A DNA stretch of 64,000 bases from an uncultured Psychroserpens sp. (lineage in GTDB: Bacteria; Bacteroidota; Bacteroidia; Flavobacteriales; Flavobacteriaceae). Position numbers and translations under genes: made by a program. The stretch is taken from assembly GCF_947492715.1 (NCBI RefSeq), contig NZ_CANLNS010000002.1:464040-528039 (forward strand). The letters are read 5' to 3'. The number at the start of each line of letters is the position of its first letter. Within the stretch, counting starts at the first letter, position 1. The notes beneath the pieces are model-generated. The model saw only the letters and a program-made list of their open reading frames with translations, was not told where the DNA came from and searched no databases. Shown here piece after piece: positions 26,857 to 35,438 of this stretch.

Positions 26857-27381
26857 ATGAAACAACTTGGATTAATACTATTGACTTTACTTCTGAATCA
26901 TAATTTGACTTTTTCGCAAACCAAATCTGAAATTGATTCATTACTCAACGCAATTACCAAAACAGAGACCTCAAAAGACATAATAAAAACAGTGCAAGCC
27001 AAAAGAATAATTAATTTTGGAGAAAAATCTTTGCTTACACTTTCAGGTTTTTTTACCGATTCTACACGAACTCAAGTTAAATCAGAATGTCATAATCGCA
27101 ATATAACAAAAGGGGAAATCGCTATTATTTTGGCCGATAGAATTGAAGTAATGCCATACTATACTGTTACCCAAATTCAGAATTGCTTGTTGACTTATTG
27201 CGCAAATAATCCAAATAAAATTGAATATTATTTAGGTATAAATAACTATCTAAATAACAACGAATTTAAGGAAAGGTACATTTCATGGTTATTTAGTAAA
27301 GACAGATTGAAACGTGTAAGAGGAAAAAAACGAAAGAAACGAAAACGTATACTATCTGAATGGAAAAATTCTAGCAAATAA
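26857..27381 (+). CDS. Small exported protein of unknown function
   Basis: A 174-residue protein with signal peptide (LILLTLLLNHNLTFSQ), which places the start at ATG 26857. The body is helical (SLLNAITKTETSKDIIKTVQ) with a short Lys/Arg-rich tail (RVRGKKRKKRKR). The single segment ITKGEIAIILADRIEVMPYY recalls HEAT/ARM-like helices, but I cannot name a family. Probably periplasmic. Confidence 0.65.
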   Translation: MKQLGLILLTLLLNHNLTFSQTKSEIDSLLNAITKTETSKDIIKTVQAKRIINFGEKSLLTLSGFFTDSTRTQVKSECHNRNITKGEIAIILADRIEVMPYYTVTQIQNCLLTYCANNPNKIEYYLGINNYLNNNEFKERYISWLFSKDRLKRVRGKKRKKRKRILSEWKNSSK

Positions 27382-27624
27382 TAGCGTCTAGCCCAATTAT
27401 GACGGCTTTAACTTCGTCTAGCTCTATACGAAATTGCTAATCCTAGTGTTAATCCGAAAAACATTAACTTTAATCTCATAACTCATGGTCATACGAGACC
27501 ATTAGCGTCACTCTGAGAAATGAAATATTTACAATATATAATGCTAATGATTTTTGCGACAAGTAAATAATGCAACTTTAAGTCATAAAAATCATATTTT
27601 TAACAAAAATATAAATACACAAAA
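27382..27624. other. Intergenic region with faint attC-like trace
   Basis: 243 bp without a gene. GGTCATACGAGACCATTAGCG (27487-27507) is loosely like the right arm CATACACGAACACGTTAGC, and TTGCTAATCC is seen upstream, but no core is preserved. I regard this as a possible but unproven site. Confidence 0.25.
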
Positions 27625-28083
27625 ATGGGGCTATTTGATCAATTCATAAAAAAGACACAAGACGTTATTTACAAACCGCATTCAGATTTAGAGGCTTGGA
27701 TTGGAATTCTATATGCTTGTATGTCCTCGGATAATGTTGTAAGCGATGTGGAAATCGATGCACTGTCTAGAATGATAGTTCATAAGCAAAAATTCTCGGG
27801 TGTAGATATTTCACCACTTTATAACTCTGTTGTAGAAGCAAAACTAAAAATTGGTGGTATTGGTTTAGTTGAAGCGTGCTCTGAATTTATAAACGAAAGC
27901 GATAAAGACACATTATTTTCTATGGCTATTGAAATCGTCTTAGCCGATGGTATTATTAAAAAAGATGAAGAAAAAGTAATAGAACTTATAGCCGACCGCA
28001 TGAAAATTAATCCAGAATTGGTTGGGAAAATAATACAGGTGATGTTGATTAGGAATCGTGGCAATGTCGTCATTGTTGATTAG
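27625..28083 (+). CDS. TerB-like protein
   Basis: A 152-residue cytoplasmic all-helical protein of the TerB/DjlA-N type. The repeated acidic helix-turn-helix DNVVSDVEIDALSRMI and VLADGIIKKDEEKVIELIAD is the family's metal-binding-like signature. TerB proteins are linked to tellurite resistance and membrane stress, but stand-alone copies are of unknown role. No ter operon is nearby. Confidence 0.8.
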   Translation: MGLFDQFIKKTQDVIYKPHSDLEAWIGILYACMSSDNVVSDVEIDALSRMIVHKQKFSGVDISPLYNSVVEAKLKIGGIGLVEACSEFINESDKDTLFSMAIEIVLADGIIKKDEEKVIELIADRMKINPELVGKIIQVMLIRNRGNVVIVD

Positions 28084-28242
28084 AACAATAACCTATCTTA
28101 ATTTTAAAAGAAACCGTTCAGAAAATATTATTATATTTGCCCTAGGAGAATTTTAGACACTGTATTTAGTGTTGAGCTTATTTTTATCATTAGAGAAGAT
28201 TTTGGAAAATAAGTTTCATTCTTGCACAACTATAGTGCTACT

Positions 28243-28266
28243 CTAATAAAATTAATATTTTATTAG
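28243..28266. promoter_or_regulatory. Inverted repeat immediately before the start codon
   Basis: CTAATAAAAT-TAAT-ATTTTATTAG has perfect 10-bp arms and ends two bases before the ATG at 28268. It would either be an operator or fold in the mRNA over the ribosome landing site. No purine-rich RBS is visible. Confidence 0.4.
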
Positions 28267-28267
28267 A

Positions 28268-29230
28268 ATGACTACAAAAGTACCATTAGTTTTATCCTTA
28301 TCTCAAATTACAAGTACATTAGAGACCTTAGATTTAATTCCTTTAATAGAGGAAGGATTTATCGCACTGTCCTCTAATAAAGCTATTGTCCCACCAGTAG
28401 GTGAACTACTATTTGAAAATCCTAAAGGCGAGTCTCATATTAAATATGGTTATATCCTCAATCAGCCCTATTTTGTCATAAAAATAGCATCTGGTTTTTA
28501 TGAGAATCCAAGACTTGGATTAAAATCTAGTCAAGGTGTCATGTTAGTCTTTAGCCAACACACAGGAGTTCTTGAGGCAATTTTGTTAGACGAAGGACAT
28601 CTTACAGACATTCGTACGGCTATCGCAAGCATGATAACCTTAAAACACTTAGCACCTAAACACCATACTAAAATCGGAGTTATTGGCACAGGCATACAGG
28701 CTAAACTTCAATTAAAATACCTTAATACAGTAAGTGCTTGCAAAGAGATAGTTGTTTGGGGTAGAACAACAGAAAATGTAAATGCATTCAAAAATTATTT
28801 TAAAGATTCAGGTTATAACATTACAATAGCGTCTTCCATACAAGAATTGGCAGACAGCTGCAACATTATTATTACCACAACACCAACAACGCAACCATTA
28901 TTACTGGCGTCACAGATAAAAAAAGGCACACATATAACGGCAATAGGTGCTGACACTCCAGAAAAAATAGAACTGGAATCTGCTATCATAAAAAAAGCAG
29001 ACATTATCGTTTCAGATAGCATTGCACAATCTAAAACTAGAGGCGAAATTTTTAAAGCAAGACAAGACAATTGCTTACCAAAAGATAAACTTATTGAATT
29101 AGGACATCTTATAAAAAATCCAGAATTAGGTAGACAAAATAACGACCAAATAACAATAGCCGATTTAACTGGTGTTGCAGTGCAAGACATTATGATTGCC
29201 ACAGCCATAATTAACAACAACAAAATTTAA
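28268..29230 (+). CDS. Ornithine cyclodeaminase/mu-crystallin family dehydrogenase
   Basis: A 320-residue NAD(P)-dependent enzyme. Family blocks: GYILNQPYFVIKIASGF with substrate lysine, LLDEGHLTDIRTAIASM, and the Rossmann loop IGVIGTGIQAKLQLKYL. Members include ornithine cyclodeaminase, delta-1-pyrroline-2-carboxylate reductase and opine/amino-acid dehydrogenases; residues here do not decide which. The aminotransferase gene starts five bases after its stop, so the pair probably works in one amino-acid pathway. Confidence 0.88.
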   Translation: MTTKVPLVLSLSQITSTLETLDLIPLIEEGFIALSSNKAIVPPVGELLFENPKGESHIKYGYILNQPYFVIKIASGFYENPRLGLKSSQGVMLVFSQHTGVLEAILLDEGHLTDIRTAIASMITLKHLAPKHHTKIGVIGTGIQAKLQLKYLNTVSACKEIVVWGRTTENVNAFKNYFKDSGYNITIASSIQELADSCNIIITTTPTTQPLLLASQIKKGTHITAIGADTPEKIELESAIIKKADIIVSDSIAQSKTRGEIFKARQDNCLPKDKLIELGHLIKNPELGRQNNDQITIADLTGVAVQDIMIATAIINNNKI

Positions 29231-29234
29231 CATC

Positions 29235-30353
29235 ATGAATATTAGAACTTTTGACCTCGAACGCATTCAATCTTTATATGAAAATACGGTTCCAATTAAT
29301 TTAACCGAAAGTGGGTTTCATCCATATACGCTTGAAGAACTATTAACTCCAGACCAAATAAAAATGATCACTTCTACAGTTTTAGGGTATGGACAAACCA
29401 ATGGTTCTATTCCGCTAAGACAAATCATTTCTCAGCTATACCCAAATTGTAATGAGGATAATATTTTAGTAACCAATGGTTCTGCCGAAGCTAATTTTAT
29501 TGCCTGTCATACCATTTTAAAACCAGGAGACGAAGTCGTAATGATGGTGCCAAACTACATGCAAATATGGGGTATTGTTGAAGAAATGGGATGCACACCT
29601 AAAAAATTTCATTTAAAAGAAGAACATAACTGGAAACCCGATTTAGAAGAATTAGAATCTAAAATGAATTCTAAAACTAATATGATCGCTTTATGCAACC
29701 CTAACAATCCAACTGGATACGTACTAAGATTAGAAGAAATGAAAGCCATCGTTAACATTGCAAAAAAGTATGACGTATGGATTTATTGTGATGAAGTTTA
29801 TAAAGGAGCCGATCTAGACAACGTCGAAAAACCGAGCTTTTATGGCATGTATGATAAAGTTATGGTGAATGGCGGACTTTCCAAGGCTTATGCACTTCCA
29901 GGTTTACGTTTAGGTTGGCTTGTTGGACCAGAAAAGTTAATAGCAAACACATGGGCATACCACGATTACACATCAATAACTGCAGGCATATTAAGCCATA
30001 AAATTGGTGAAATCGTATTGCAACCAGAAAAAAGAAAAGAGGTTCTAAGAAGAAATATTTCCATGCTTAACGAAAATCTTAAAATAACTCAAGAATGGAC
30101 TGAAAAACATGGTGATTCATTAGAGTTTGTCCCGCCTAAAGCAGGTGGTATGGTTTTTATAAAATATAAATATCCCATTAATTCTACCGAATTATCAGAT
30201 TGGTTACGTTTGGAAAAAGGAGTCTTTATTTTAGCTGGAGATGTGTATGGTATGGATAAGCATTTTAGAATAGGTATAGGCGCTGAAAAGAAAGAACTCA
30301 TCAAAGGTTATGAGATCCTTAGTAATGCACTAAACGAACGATTTAATGTTTAA
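29235..30353 (+). CDS. Class I/II pyridoxal-phosphate aminotransferase
   Basis: A 372-residue fold-type I aminotransferase. LVTNGSAEANFIACHTILKP holds the cofactor phosphate contact, ALCNPNNPTGYVL the PLP ring asparagine, YCDEVYKGAD the aspartate, and the Schiff-base lysine lies in GGLSKAYALPGLRLGW. It is coupled to the upstream ornithine-cyclodeaminase-type gene, suggesting a shared substrate such as an imino or keto acid. The stop codon overlaps the AAC of an attC-like site. Confidence 0.93.
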   Translation: MNIRTFDLERIQSLYENTVPINLTESGFHPYTLEELLTPDQIKMITSTVLGYGQTNGSIPLRQIISQLYPNCNEDNILVTNGSAEANFIACHTILKPGDEVVMMVPNYMQIWGIVEEMGCTPKKFHLKEEHNWKPDLEELESKMNSKTNMIALCNPNNPTGYVLRLEEMKAIVNIAKKYDVWIYCDEVYKGADLDNVEKPSFYGMYDKVMVNGGLSKAYALPGLRLGWLVGPEKLIANTWAYHDYTSITAGILSHKIGEIVLQPEKRKEVLRRNISMLNENLKITQEWTEKHGDSLEFVPPKAGGMVFIKYKYPINSTELSDWLRLEKGVFILAGDVYGMDKHFRIGIGAEKKELIKGYEILSNALNERFNV

Positions 30354-30450
30354 CAGTGTTACATCTAATTCATTGGTACCACTCGCCTACTTATGAAAAC
30401 GCTCGAAGGCTTTCTATGTGGTTTGTATTTGCTAAATTAGTTGTCCAAAC
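30349..30450 (+). repeat. attC-like site, decayed
   Basis: AAC at 30352-30354 overlaps the upstream stop codon; TTCATTGG and the core GTTTGTATTTGCTAAATTAGTTG (30420-30442) are recognisable. The right arm is not. Confidence 0.5.
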
Positions 30451-30483
30451 CTATGGACAACATAGATCAGGTAATTTAAACAA

Positions 30484-30825
30484 ATGGAACTTCAAGAATG
30501 TAACTTAAACATCAGATATGATTTACCCAAAGAGATTTGGGACAAAGTTCCTTTAGTTTATGAAAAAATGGAAGGCTGGATTGGATTCGGAAAAGATGGA
30601 AAAGGAGAAAACGGAATCCCTTATTGGTTTAGTTACAACGACAACGAAAAGTCAATTTTTGCTTCGGTTGAACCAAGCGGACTCCATTTTGTTGCTAGAA
30701 TGGAATTAAATGAATGGTTGAAATGGAAGTCTGATGTAAAAAAGGTGGTTACTCAAATTTTGAAATTTAAAGTTGGAGAAATTGAAGAAGGTGATGTTGG
30801 GCATGACATTGAATGGATTAAATAA
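30484..30825 (+). CDS. Small acidic protein of unknown function
   Basis: A 113-residue cytoplasmic protein rich in Trp, Glu and Lys (DLPKEIWDKVPLVYEKMEGW, then SIFASVEPSGLHFVARMEL). It looks like a compact alpha/beta domain of the size and acidity of polymorphic-toxin immunity proteins, but I do not recognise a named family. It is a lone gene between attC-like remnants. Confidence 0.65.
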   Translation: MELQECNLNIRYDLPKEIWDKVPLVYEKMEGWIGFGKDGKGENGIPYWFSYNDNEKSIFASVEPSGLHFVARMELNEWLKWKSDVKKVVTQILKFKVGEIEEGDVGHDIEWIK

Positions 30826-30952
30826 AACATAAATATGGGTGCTAGCGAAGTACCTGATTAACTACTTACCTCATAATATCATAATACACAAAACGGCCAG
30901 TCATATCAGACCATAAACGCGTACATTAAAGTCAGTTTACAAAAAACCATCC

Positions 30953-30993
30953 TCTACATTTGTAGAATGTATATTTTATTCTACATTTGTAGA
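30953..30993. promoter_or_regulatory. Two BlaI/MecI-type operators on the -33 and -7 promoter elements
   Basis: TCTACATTTGTAGA occurs twice, at 30953-30966 and 30980-30993. Each contains TACA-N2-TGTA, the core recognised by BlaI/MecI/CopY-family repressors. The second copy contains TACATTTG (30982-30989), a perfect Bacteroidota -7 element. The first copy supplies TTG at 30960-30962, exactly 19 bases upstream, the spacing of the -33 element. Repressor binding would cover both promoter halves. Confidence 0.7.
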
Positions 30994-31064
30994 GTAATGA
31001 AATTGATGACCTTTCGGCAACTTTTCATTTCAGTACCTAAGATCACTCTTATACCAATTAAATA

Positions 31065-32183
31065 ATGAAAAGAACGTTATTATTCGCAGCCACACTAACA
31101 CTATTTACTTGCAATGCACCTATCACTAAAAATGAGGAGCTAAAGCCAACTAAAGCCGAAATCATATCACAGTTTACAGCATTGGTAGAAAACGACCTGA
31201 AAGACGATAATATTGAGGGAAGCATTTCACTTGCAATCATTCATAATGATTCAATTTTGGCATTGGAATCTTATGGACCCTCAAATTTGAATACACTTTT
31301 TAGGATAGGTTCAATTTCGAAGTCATTCGCTGGGTTTTTAATGCTTCAGCTCCAGCAAGATGGTGTCATCGATATAAATGACCCTGTTGAAAACTATTTA
31401 CCAGAAATTAAATCTTTAGTTGACTATGATAAATACGAGCCTATTACTATAAAACAATTGGCAGCGCATACTTCCGGAATAGATAGAGAATCTAGAAGTC
31501 GGGATGAAAACGTACGCTTTGGAACTATTAATGATTGGGAAAACAACCTTATTAAAGCATTACCAGAAACTTCCTTTCGCTCAAAACCTGGAGAAAGATT
31601 TGGATATTCAAACATTGGATTTGCTATTTTAGGTTTGACACTTTCAAAAGCTGCCAATAGGCCTTATATCGAATTGGTCCGAGACAAGATTTTCAAATCT
31701 TTAGAAATGAACAATACATATTTTAATATTCCTGAAAATCAAAAGAACAACTTAGCAAAAGGCATGGCTGGCGGACCAACTGCCGAACTAAATTACGAAA
31801 GACCTAAACGCGAACAGACTGAGGTTGGATACAGAATACCAAATGGTGGTATCTACTCTACTCCTGGCGACATGGTTAAGTTTATGCTAGCGTGCATGGG
31901 CTATTCAAAACTTTTAAATGAACAAAGTATTGAAATACTACAAACAACACAAACCCCTACAACCAGATTAAGATCTAACTATAGTTTTGGCTTTGACTTA
32001 TATTCAGACCAAGGTATACATACAGTTGGACATGGAGGATCGAATGCTGGATATTCTGCCCATTTCGAATATGAAAAAAATAGCAATTATGGCATAATAT
32101 TAATGAGAAACTACAATTTCGGAAATACAAATTTAGATTTGAGGTCGAATGCTCTACTTCGGAAATTAAGCCTTATAGAATAA
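31065..32183 (+). CDS. Serine hydrolase lipoprotein, beta-lactamase fold
   Basis: A 372-residue lipoprotein (LFAATLTLFTCNAP) of the class C beta-lactamase/PBP fold. The motifs are SISK in FRIGSISKSF, YSN in FGYSNIGFAIL and HGG in VGHGGSNAGY. Its promoter carries two BlaI/MecI-type operators, and in other bacteria such sites control beta-lactam-responsive genes, so a role in antibiotic or cell-wall stress is plausible. No blaI or blaR1 gene lies in the window. The downstream TlpA-like gene follows after 73 bases on the same strand. Confidence 0.9.
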   Translation: MKRTLLFAATLTLFTCNAPITKNEELKPTKAEIISQFTALVENDLKDDNIEGSISLAIIHNDSILALESYGPSNLNTLFRIGSISKSFAGFLMLQLQQDGVIDINDPVENYLPEIKSLVDYDKYEPITIKQLAAHTSGIDRESRSRDENVRFGTINDWENNLIKALPETSFRSKPGERFGYSNIGFAILGLTLSKAANRPYIELVRDKIFKSLEMNNTYFNIPENQKNNLAKGMAGGPTAELNYERPKREQTEVGYRIPNGGIYSTPGDMVKFMLACMGYSKLLNEQSIEILQTTQTPTTRLRSNYSFGFDLYSDQGIHTVGHGGSNAGYSAHFEYEKNSNYGIILMRNYNFGNTNLDLRSNALLRKLSLIE

Positions 32184-32256
32184 ATTGCTTTTAATGTTCG
32201 TACCTTATTACCAACAAACCCAAAAAACTAAAAACAAACGAATTACATACAAACTG

Positions 32257-33708
32257 ATGAAAAATATACTACTATTATTTTTACTGCTGTCCCTTTTAGC
32301 TTGTCAAGAAGAACAGAAAAACAGCATTACAGAGATTTCAATTGCTAAAAATGAAACCATTGAAAAAAGAAATGAAGTTGTTATTAGTGTAAATGATACG
32401 ATAAGCTCATTTTTTATAAATCTTTTTGTTGATGACCTGCAAGACAAACCTGATATGTTGTATCTAGGAAAAAAAGAGCAGAAAACATCGGTTGTTATTC
32501 CAACTCAAAATGCAATCAGGATAATAGGTGGTGATCCATTTATTTCACTTTTTTATGAACTAAAACTTCAAAAAGGAGATAGCCTGCTCATTGATGTGCT
32601 AGATATATCCATTAACAAGTCCACAAAAGCAAAGTACCCTGTTTTCAGTATATCGAATAGTGATAAAACATGGAGCGAAATCAATTTTGATTATTTATTA
32701 TACACTTACAACATTGAGAAGAGTGCAATAGTAGTAGATGATGGGCAAAACTTTCGAAACAATAGTTATGATTACGATAAAATTTATCAAAATGCAATCA
32801 AACTATTAGATAGCTTAAAGGCAAGTAATAGTATTTCGAATGCGTTTCACTCAACAAATAAAATCAATCAAAAATTGAAATTTGCCACCTCAAAACTAAG
32901 AGAAGCGAGGTATCATAAAACAGAAATCGATATTGATGACTTAGGTGTTGAACTCAACAATGAAGCCTTATTTACTAACATAAATTACATCGGGTTTTTA
33001 AGAGCGTTAATTCTCTATAAATATTTCAATAAAAACAAAAGAGTTTTAAATTCTGTTCTATTCGACTTCATTGCCAACAATGAAACCTTTTTAAGGAACG
33101 ACACTAAGAACGTTATGTTGGATGCTTACCTCAAGAGTATTTTTTTCATTGAGAAATCAAAATTTAAAAAGTATCTAAAAACGTTCAATACTATAAACAC
33201 AAATGAAGAACTAAAAAACAAATGGAAGGATGTACTACATAAACAAGAACTAAACACCGATAAGCTCAACAAAACAGATAGAAATATTGGTGTTTTAACC
33301 AATCTTGTGAATGAAAATGAATTAACTTTTGAAGAGGTTCTTTTAAATTATAAAGGCAAGGTAGTTCTTGTTGATTTCTGGGCAAGTTGGTGTTCGCCCT
33401 GCCGAAAAGAAATGCCTTATTTAAAAGATTTAAAATCAAAGTTTGATGAAGATAAACTTAAAATCATTGAGATTTCAATTGACAAAGATTATGCGGCTTG
33501 GGTAAGAGCATCCGAATTAGAAAATCTTTCAAAAGAAAAAGATAATTATATCATTTCAAATTGGGAAAAATCGAGTCTATACAAGACCTATAAAATTAAG
33601 ACCATTCCAAGGTACTTGCTTTTTGGAAAAGATGGAAAAATAATTAATGACAATGCACCAAGGCCAAGCGAAACAGAACTTATAAAATTAATAAAGACCA
33701 GCTTATAA
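32257..33708 (+). CDS. TlpA-like thioredoxin lipoprotein
   Basis: A 483-residue lipoprotein. The signal LLLFLLLSLLACQEEQ fixes ATG 32257 rather than the one 24 codons upstream. Residues 30-360 are a large Asn/Lys-rich region of unknown fold. The last 130 residues are a TlpA/ResA-type thioredoxin domain with VDFWASWCSPCRKEMPYL, where CSPC is the redox site, and the cis-proline region KTIPRYLLFGKDG. It would exchange disulfides in the periplasm. It follows the operator-controlled serine hydrolase, an arrangement repeated at 59-62 kb. Confidence 0.9.
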   Translation: MKNILLLFLLLSLLACQEEQKNSITEISIAKNETIEKRNEVVISVNDTISSFFINLFVDDLQDKPDMLYLGKKEQKTSVVIPTQNAIRIIGGDPFISLFYELKLQKGDSLLIDVLDISINKSTKAKYPVFSISNSDKTWSEINFDYLLYTYNIEKSAIVVDDGQNFRNNSYDYDKIYQNAIKLLDSLKASNSISNAFHSTNKINQKLKFATSKLREARYHKTEIDIDDLGVELNNEALFTNINYIGFLRALILYKYFNKNKRVLNSVLFDFIANNETFLRNDTKNVMLDAYLKSIFFIEKSKFKKYLKTFNTINTNEELKNKWKDVLHKQELNTDKLNKTDRNIGVLTNLVNENELTFEEVLLNYKGKVVLVDFWASWCSPCRKEMPYLKDLKSKFDEDKLKIIEISIDKDYAAWVRASELENLSKEKDNYIISNWEKSSLYKTYKIKTIPRYLLFGKDGKIINDNAPRPSETELIKLIKTSL

Positions 33709-33862
33709 GACAATATCCCGTATTAATACCTGAAATACAATCGAGTAATTCTGCGCTAAAATGATATAAGACAATTTCATTTATTGAAGTTAATTAATAA
33801 ACAACGGCAGATTCTGAAAAGCCAATTCAACAGAGTAAGAACATTATTTAATTCAAGTCAAA

Positions 33863-34459
33863 ATGAAAACAGTTCAGATTAAAATTTCTTCAGAAGAGCT
33901 TGCTAGTCTAAAAGGAAATGGCTACAAGCTATGTTTTGCTAAGAAAGTAGGAGATAATTCATACAATGTAGTATGGCATGCCTTTGATAATTATCTTTCT
34001 CAAAATACATTTAGTTGGACGCCTCAATATCAATTATTTGGAACACATACGTTCCAAGCTAACATTAGAGTTCAGGCACAAACAAATATTGTTTCTATTG
34101 GTTTAGGGCAATCATCTACATTAAACTCAAGCGGAATGCTAGAAAGCCCAATATCTGGAGGTCCTAGCAATGCGATAACAATAGAAAATAATTATGGTCC
34201 TATTCATCCTGGACTTAATCAAACAGCAACAGGTATAGATGGAAGAATCTCATCCGATCCAATTTATGTAGCTCAAAAAGAAGCCACGCCAGGAGCAACA
34301 CCTATGATTCCAGTAGAAAATATACTAGTTTGGTTTCAAAAACATATAGAAACTTCAACAATGATTTCTTCAATTATTGGAACTCCTACTGAAATAGATC
34401 TTACAGGGACCAATTCGGCAACTAGACTTTATTCCAATGGTAAATGGACAACTGAGTAA
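33863..34459 (+). CDS. Protein of unknown function, paralogue of the next gene
   Basis: A 198-residue soluble protein without signal peptide, rich in beta-type sequence (VGDNSYNVVWHAFDNYL, THTFQANIRVQAQTNI, TIENNYGPIHPGL). The C terminus PTEIDLTGTNSATRLYSNGK matches in pattern the end of the protein at 34626. A beta-sandwich of a pore-forming or lectin kind is possible, but I do not recognise it. It leads a three-gene group ending with an EEP-family enzyme. Confidence 0.65.
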   Translation: MKTVQIKISSEELASLKGNGYKLCFAKKVGDNSYNVVWHAFDNYLSQNTFSWTPQYQLFGTHTFQANIRVQAQTNIVSIGLGQSSTLNSSGMLESPISGGPSNAITIENNYGPIHPGLNQTATGIDGRISSDPIYVAQKEATPGATPMIPVENILVWFQKHIETSTMISSIIGTPTEIDLTGTNSATRLYSNGKWTTE

Positions 34460-34625
34460 TAACTGCACAAGGTCATCCTAGACAAGACCTACACAACTAT
34501 ACGCACACCAATATATTGAGTGTAATTTAGAAAAATCAATACTAACCTTTAGGATTTCTCAAAAATTGAGGATTCTATTGATACAAATACAATAAAATCT
34601 TACTTCATTAAAATTATAAGGTTGT

Positions 34626-35279
34626 ATGTTTCAATTAGACATCATTTTCGAACTTAAAGACTTAGAGATATTTAAGTCAAAGTATGCTACGATTGTAGTT
34701 GCGAAACCTACCTTAGTGGTAGAAAATACTGGAAGAAAAACTTCAACGGTTGTATGGCAACTCATCACACCATTTGAAGCAAATTTAATCGAATTTGACG
34801 AAGTTCTTGGCGTTTATGCCGCAAAAGAAACCACAAGATATGATGTTGTAGACATCCTCACCAAAACTAAAACCCCTTCACTTCCTAACCAGCTCTATAC
34901 ACTTACAAATAACGGAGAGATAACGATAAACAATCCAACTGAAAGTGAAGCAGCATCTTACTCTGGATATGCGTTTAAAAATAACTATTCGCATGAGCCT
35001 AGTATGACTATGGGTTTGTATCAAAGTGCAATTGTTAATGGGTCAACCATAAAAAACAATATTATATCTGCTAACACAGCAGTATTTAAAAGCGTAATGC
35101 TCATGATACCATCTACTAACTTAACAATTTGGACAAATGTGGAATCATTAAAAACTAATGAAATTATAGATATAAAGGAAATATCTGCCATTCCCACTGT
35201 AATCGAATTTGATAAAAATTCTAGTCGAAGAGTTTGCAAATACAATGCGCAACTAAATACATTTGTCTTAGTCACATAA
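34626..35279 (+). CDS. Protein of unknown function, paralogue of the preceding gene
   Basis: A 217-residue soluble protein. Shared pattern with the product of 33863: a TVVWQLITPF strand near the start, a central FKNNYSHEPSM block like IENNYGPIHP, and a C-terminal IPTVIEFDKNSSRRVCKYNA. No signal peptide and no catalytic motif are seen. The two may form a complex. Role unknown. Confidence 0.65.
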   Translation: MFQLDIIFELKDLEIFKSKYATIVVAKPTLVVENTGRKTSTVVWQLITPFEANLIEFDEVLGVYAAKETTRYDVVDILTKTKTPSLPNQLYTLTNNGEITINNPTESEAASYSGYAFKNNYSHEPSMTMGLYQSAIVNGSTIKNNIISANTAVFKSVMLMIPSTNLTIWTNVESLKTNEIIDIKEISAIPTVIEFDKNSSRRVCKYNAQLNTFVLVT

Positions 35280-35438
35280 ATATTAGCTTTGAAAGTAAAA
35301 ACGTAAACAAACCAGCAAATACATTACAACAAAAATCCTAATAATCAGATAATTGTGTCTAAAATATATCGTAACTTTATACATATCCCTATTAGAATAA
35401 TTAATAGCATAATATAAACAACTTAAATCATTGTAATT

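Noticed and set aside
29500..30304. Minus-strand ORFs opposite the aminotransferase gene
   Set aside because: The plus-strand aminotransferase has complete family motifs, so these are antisense shadows.
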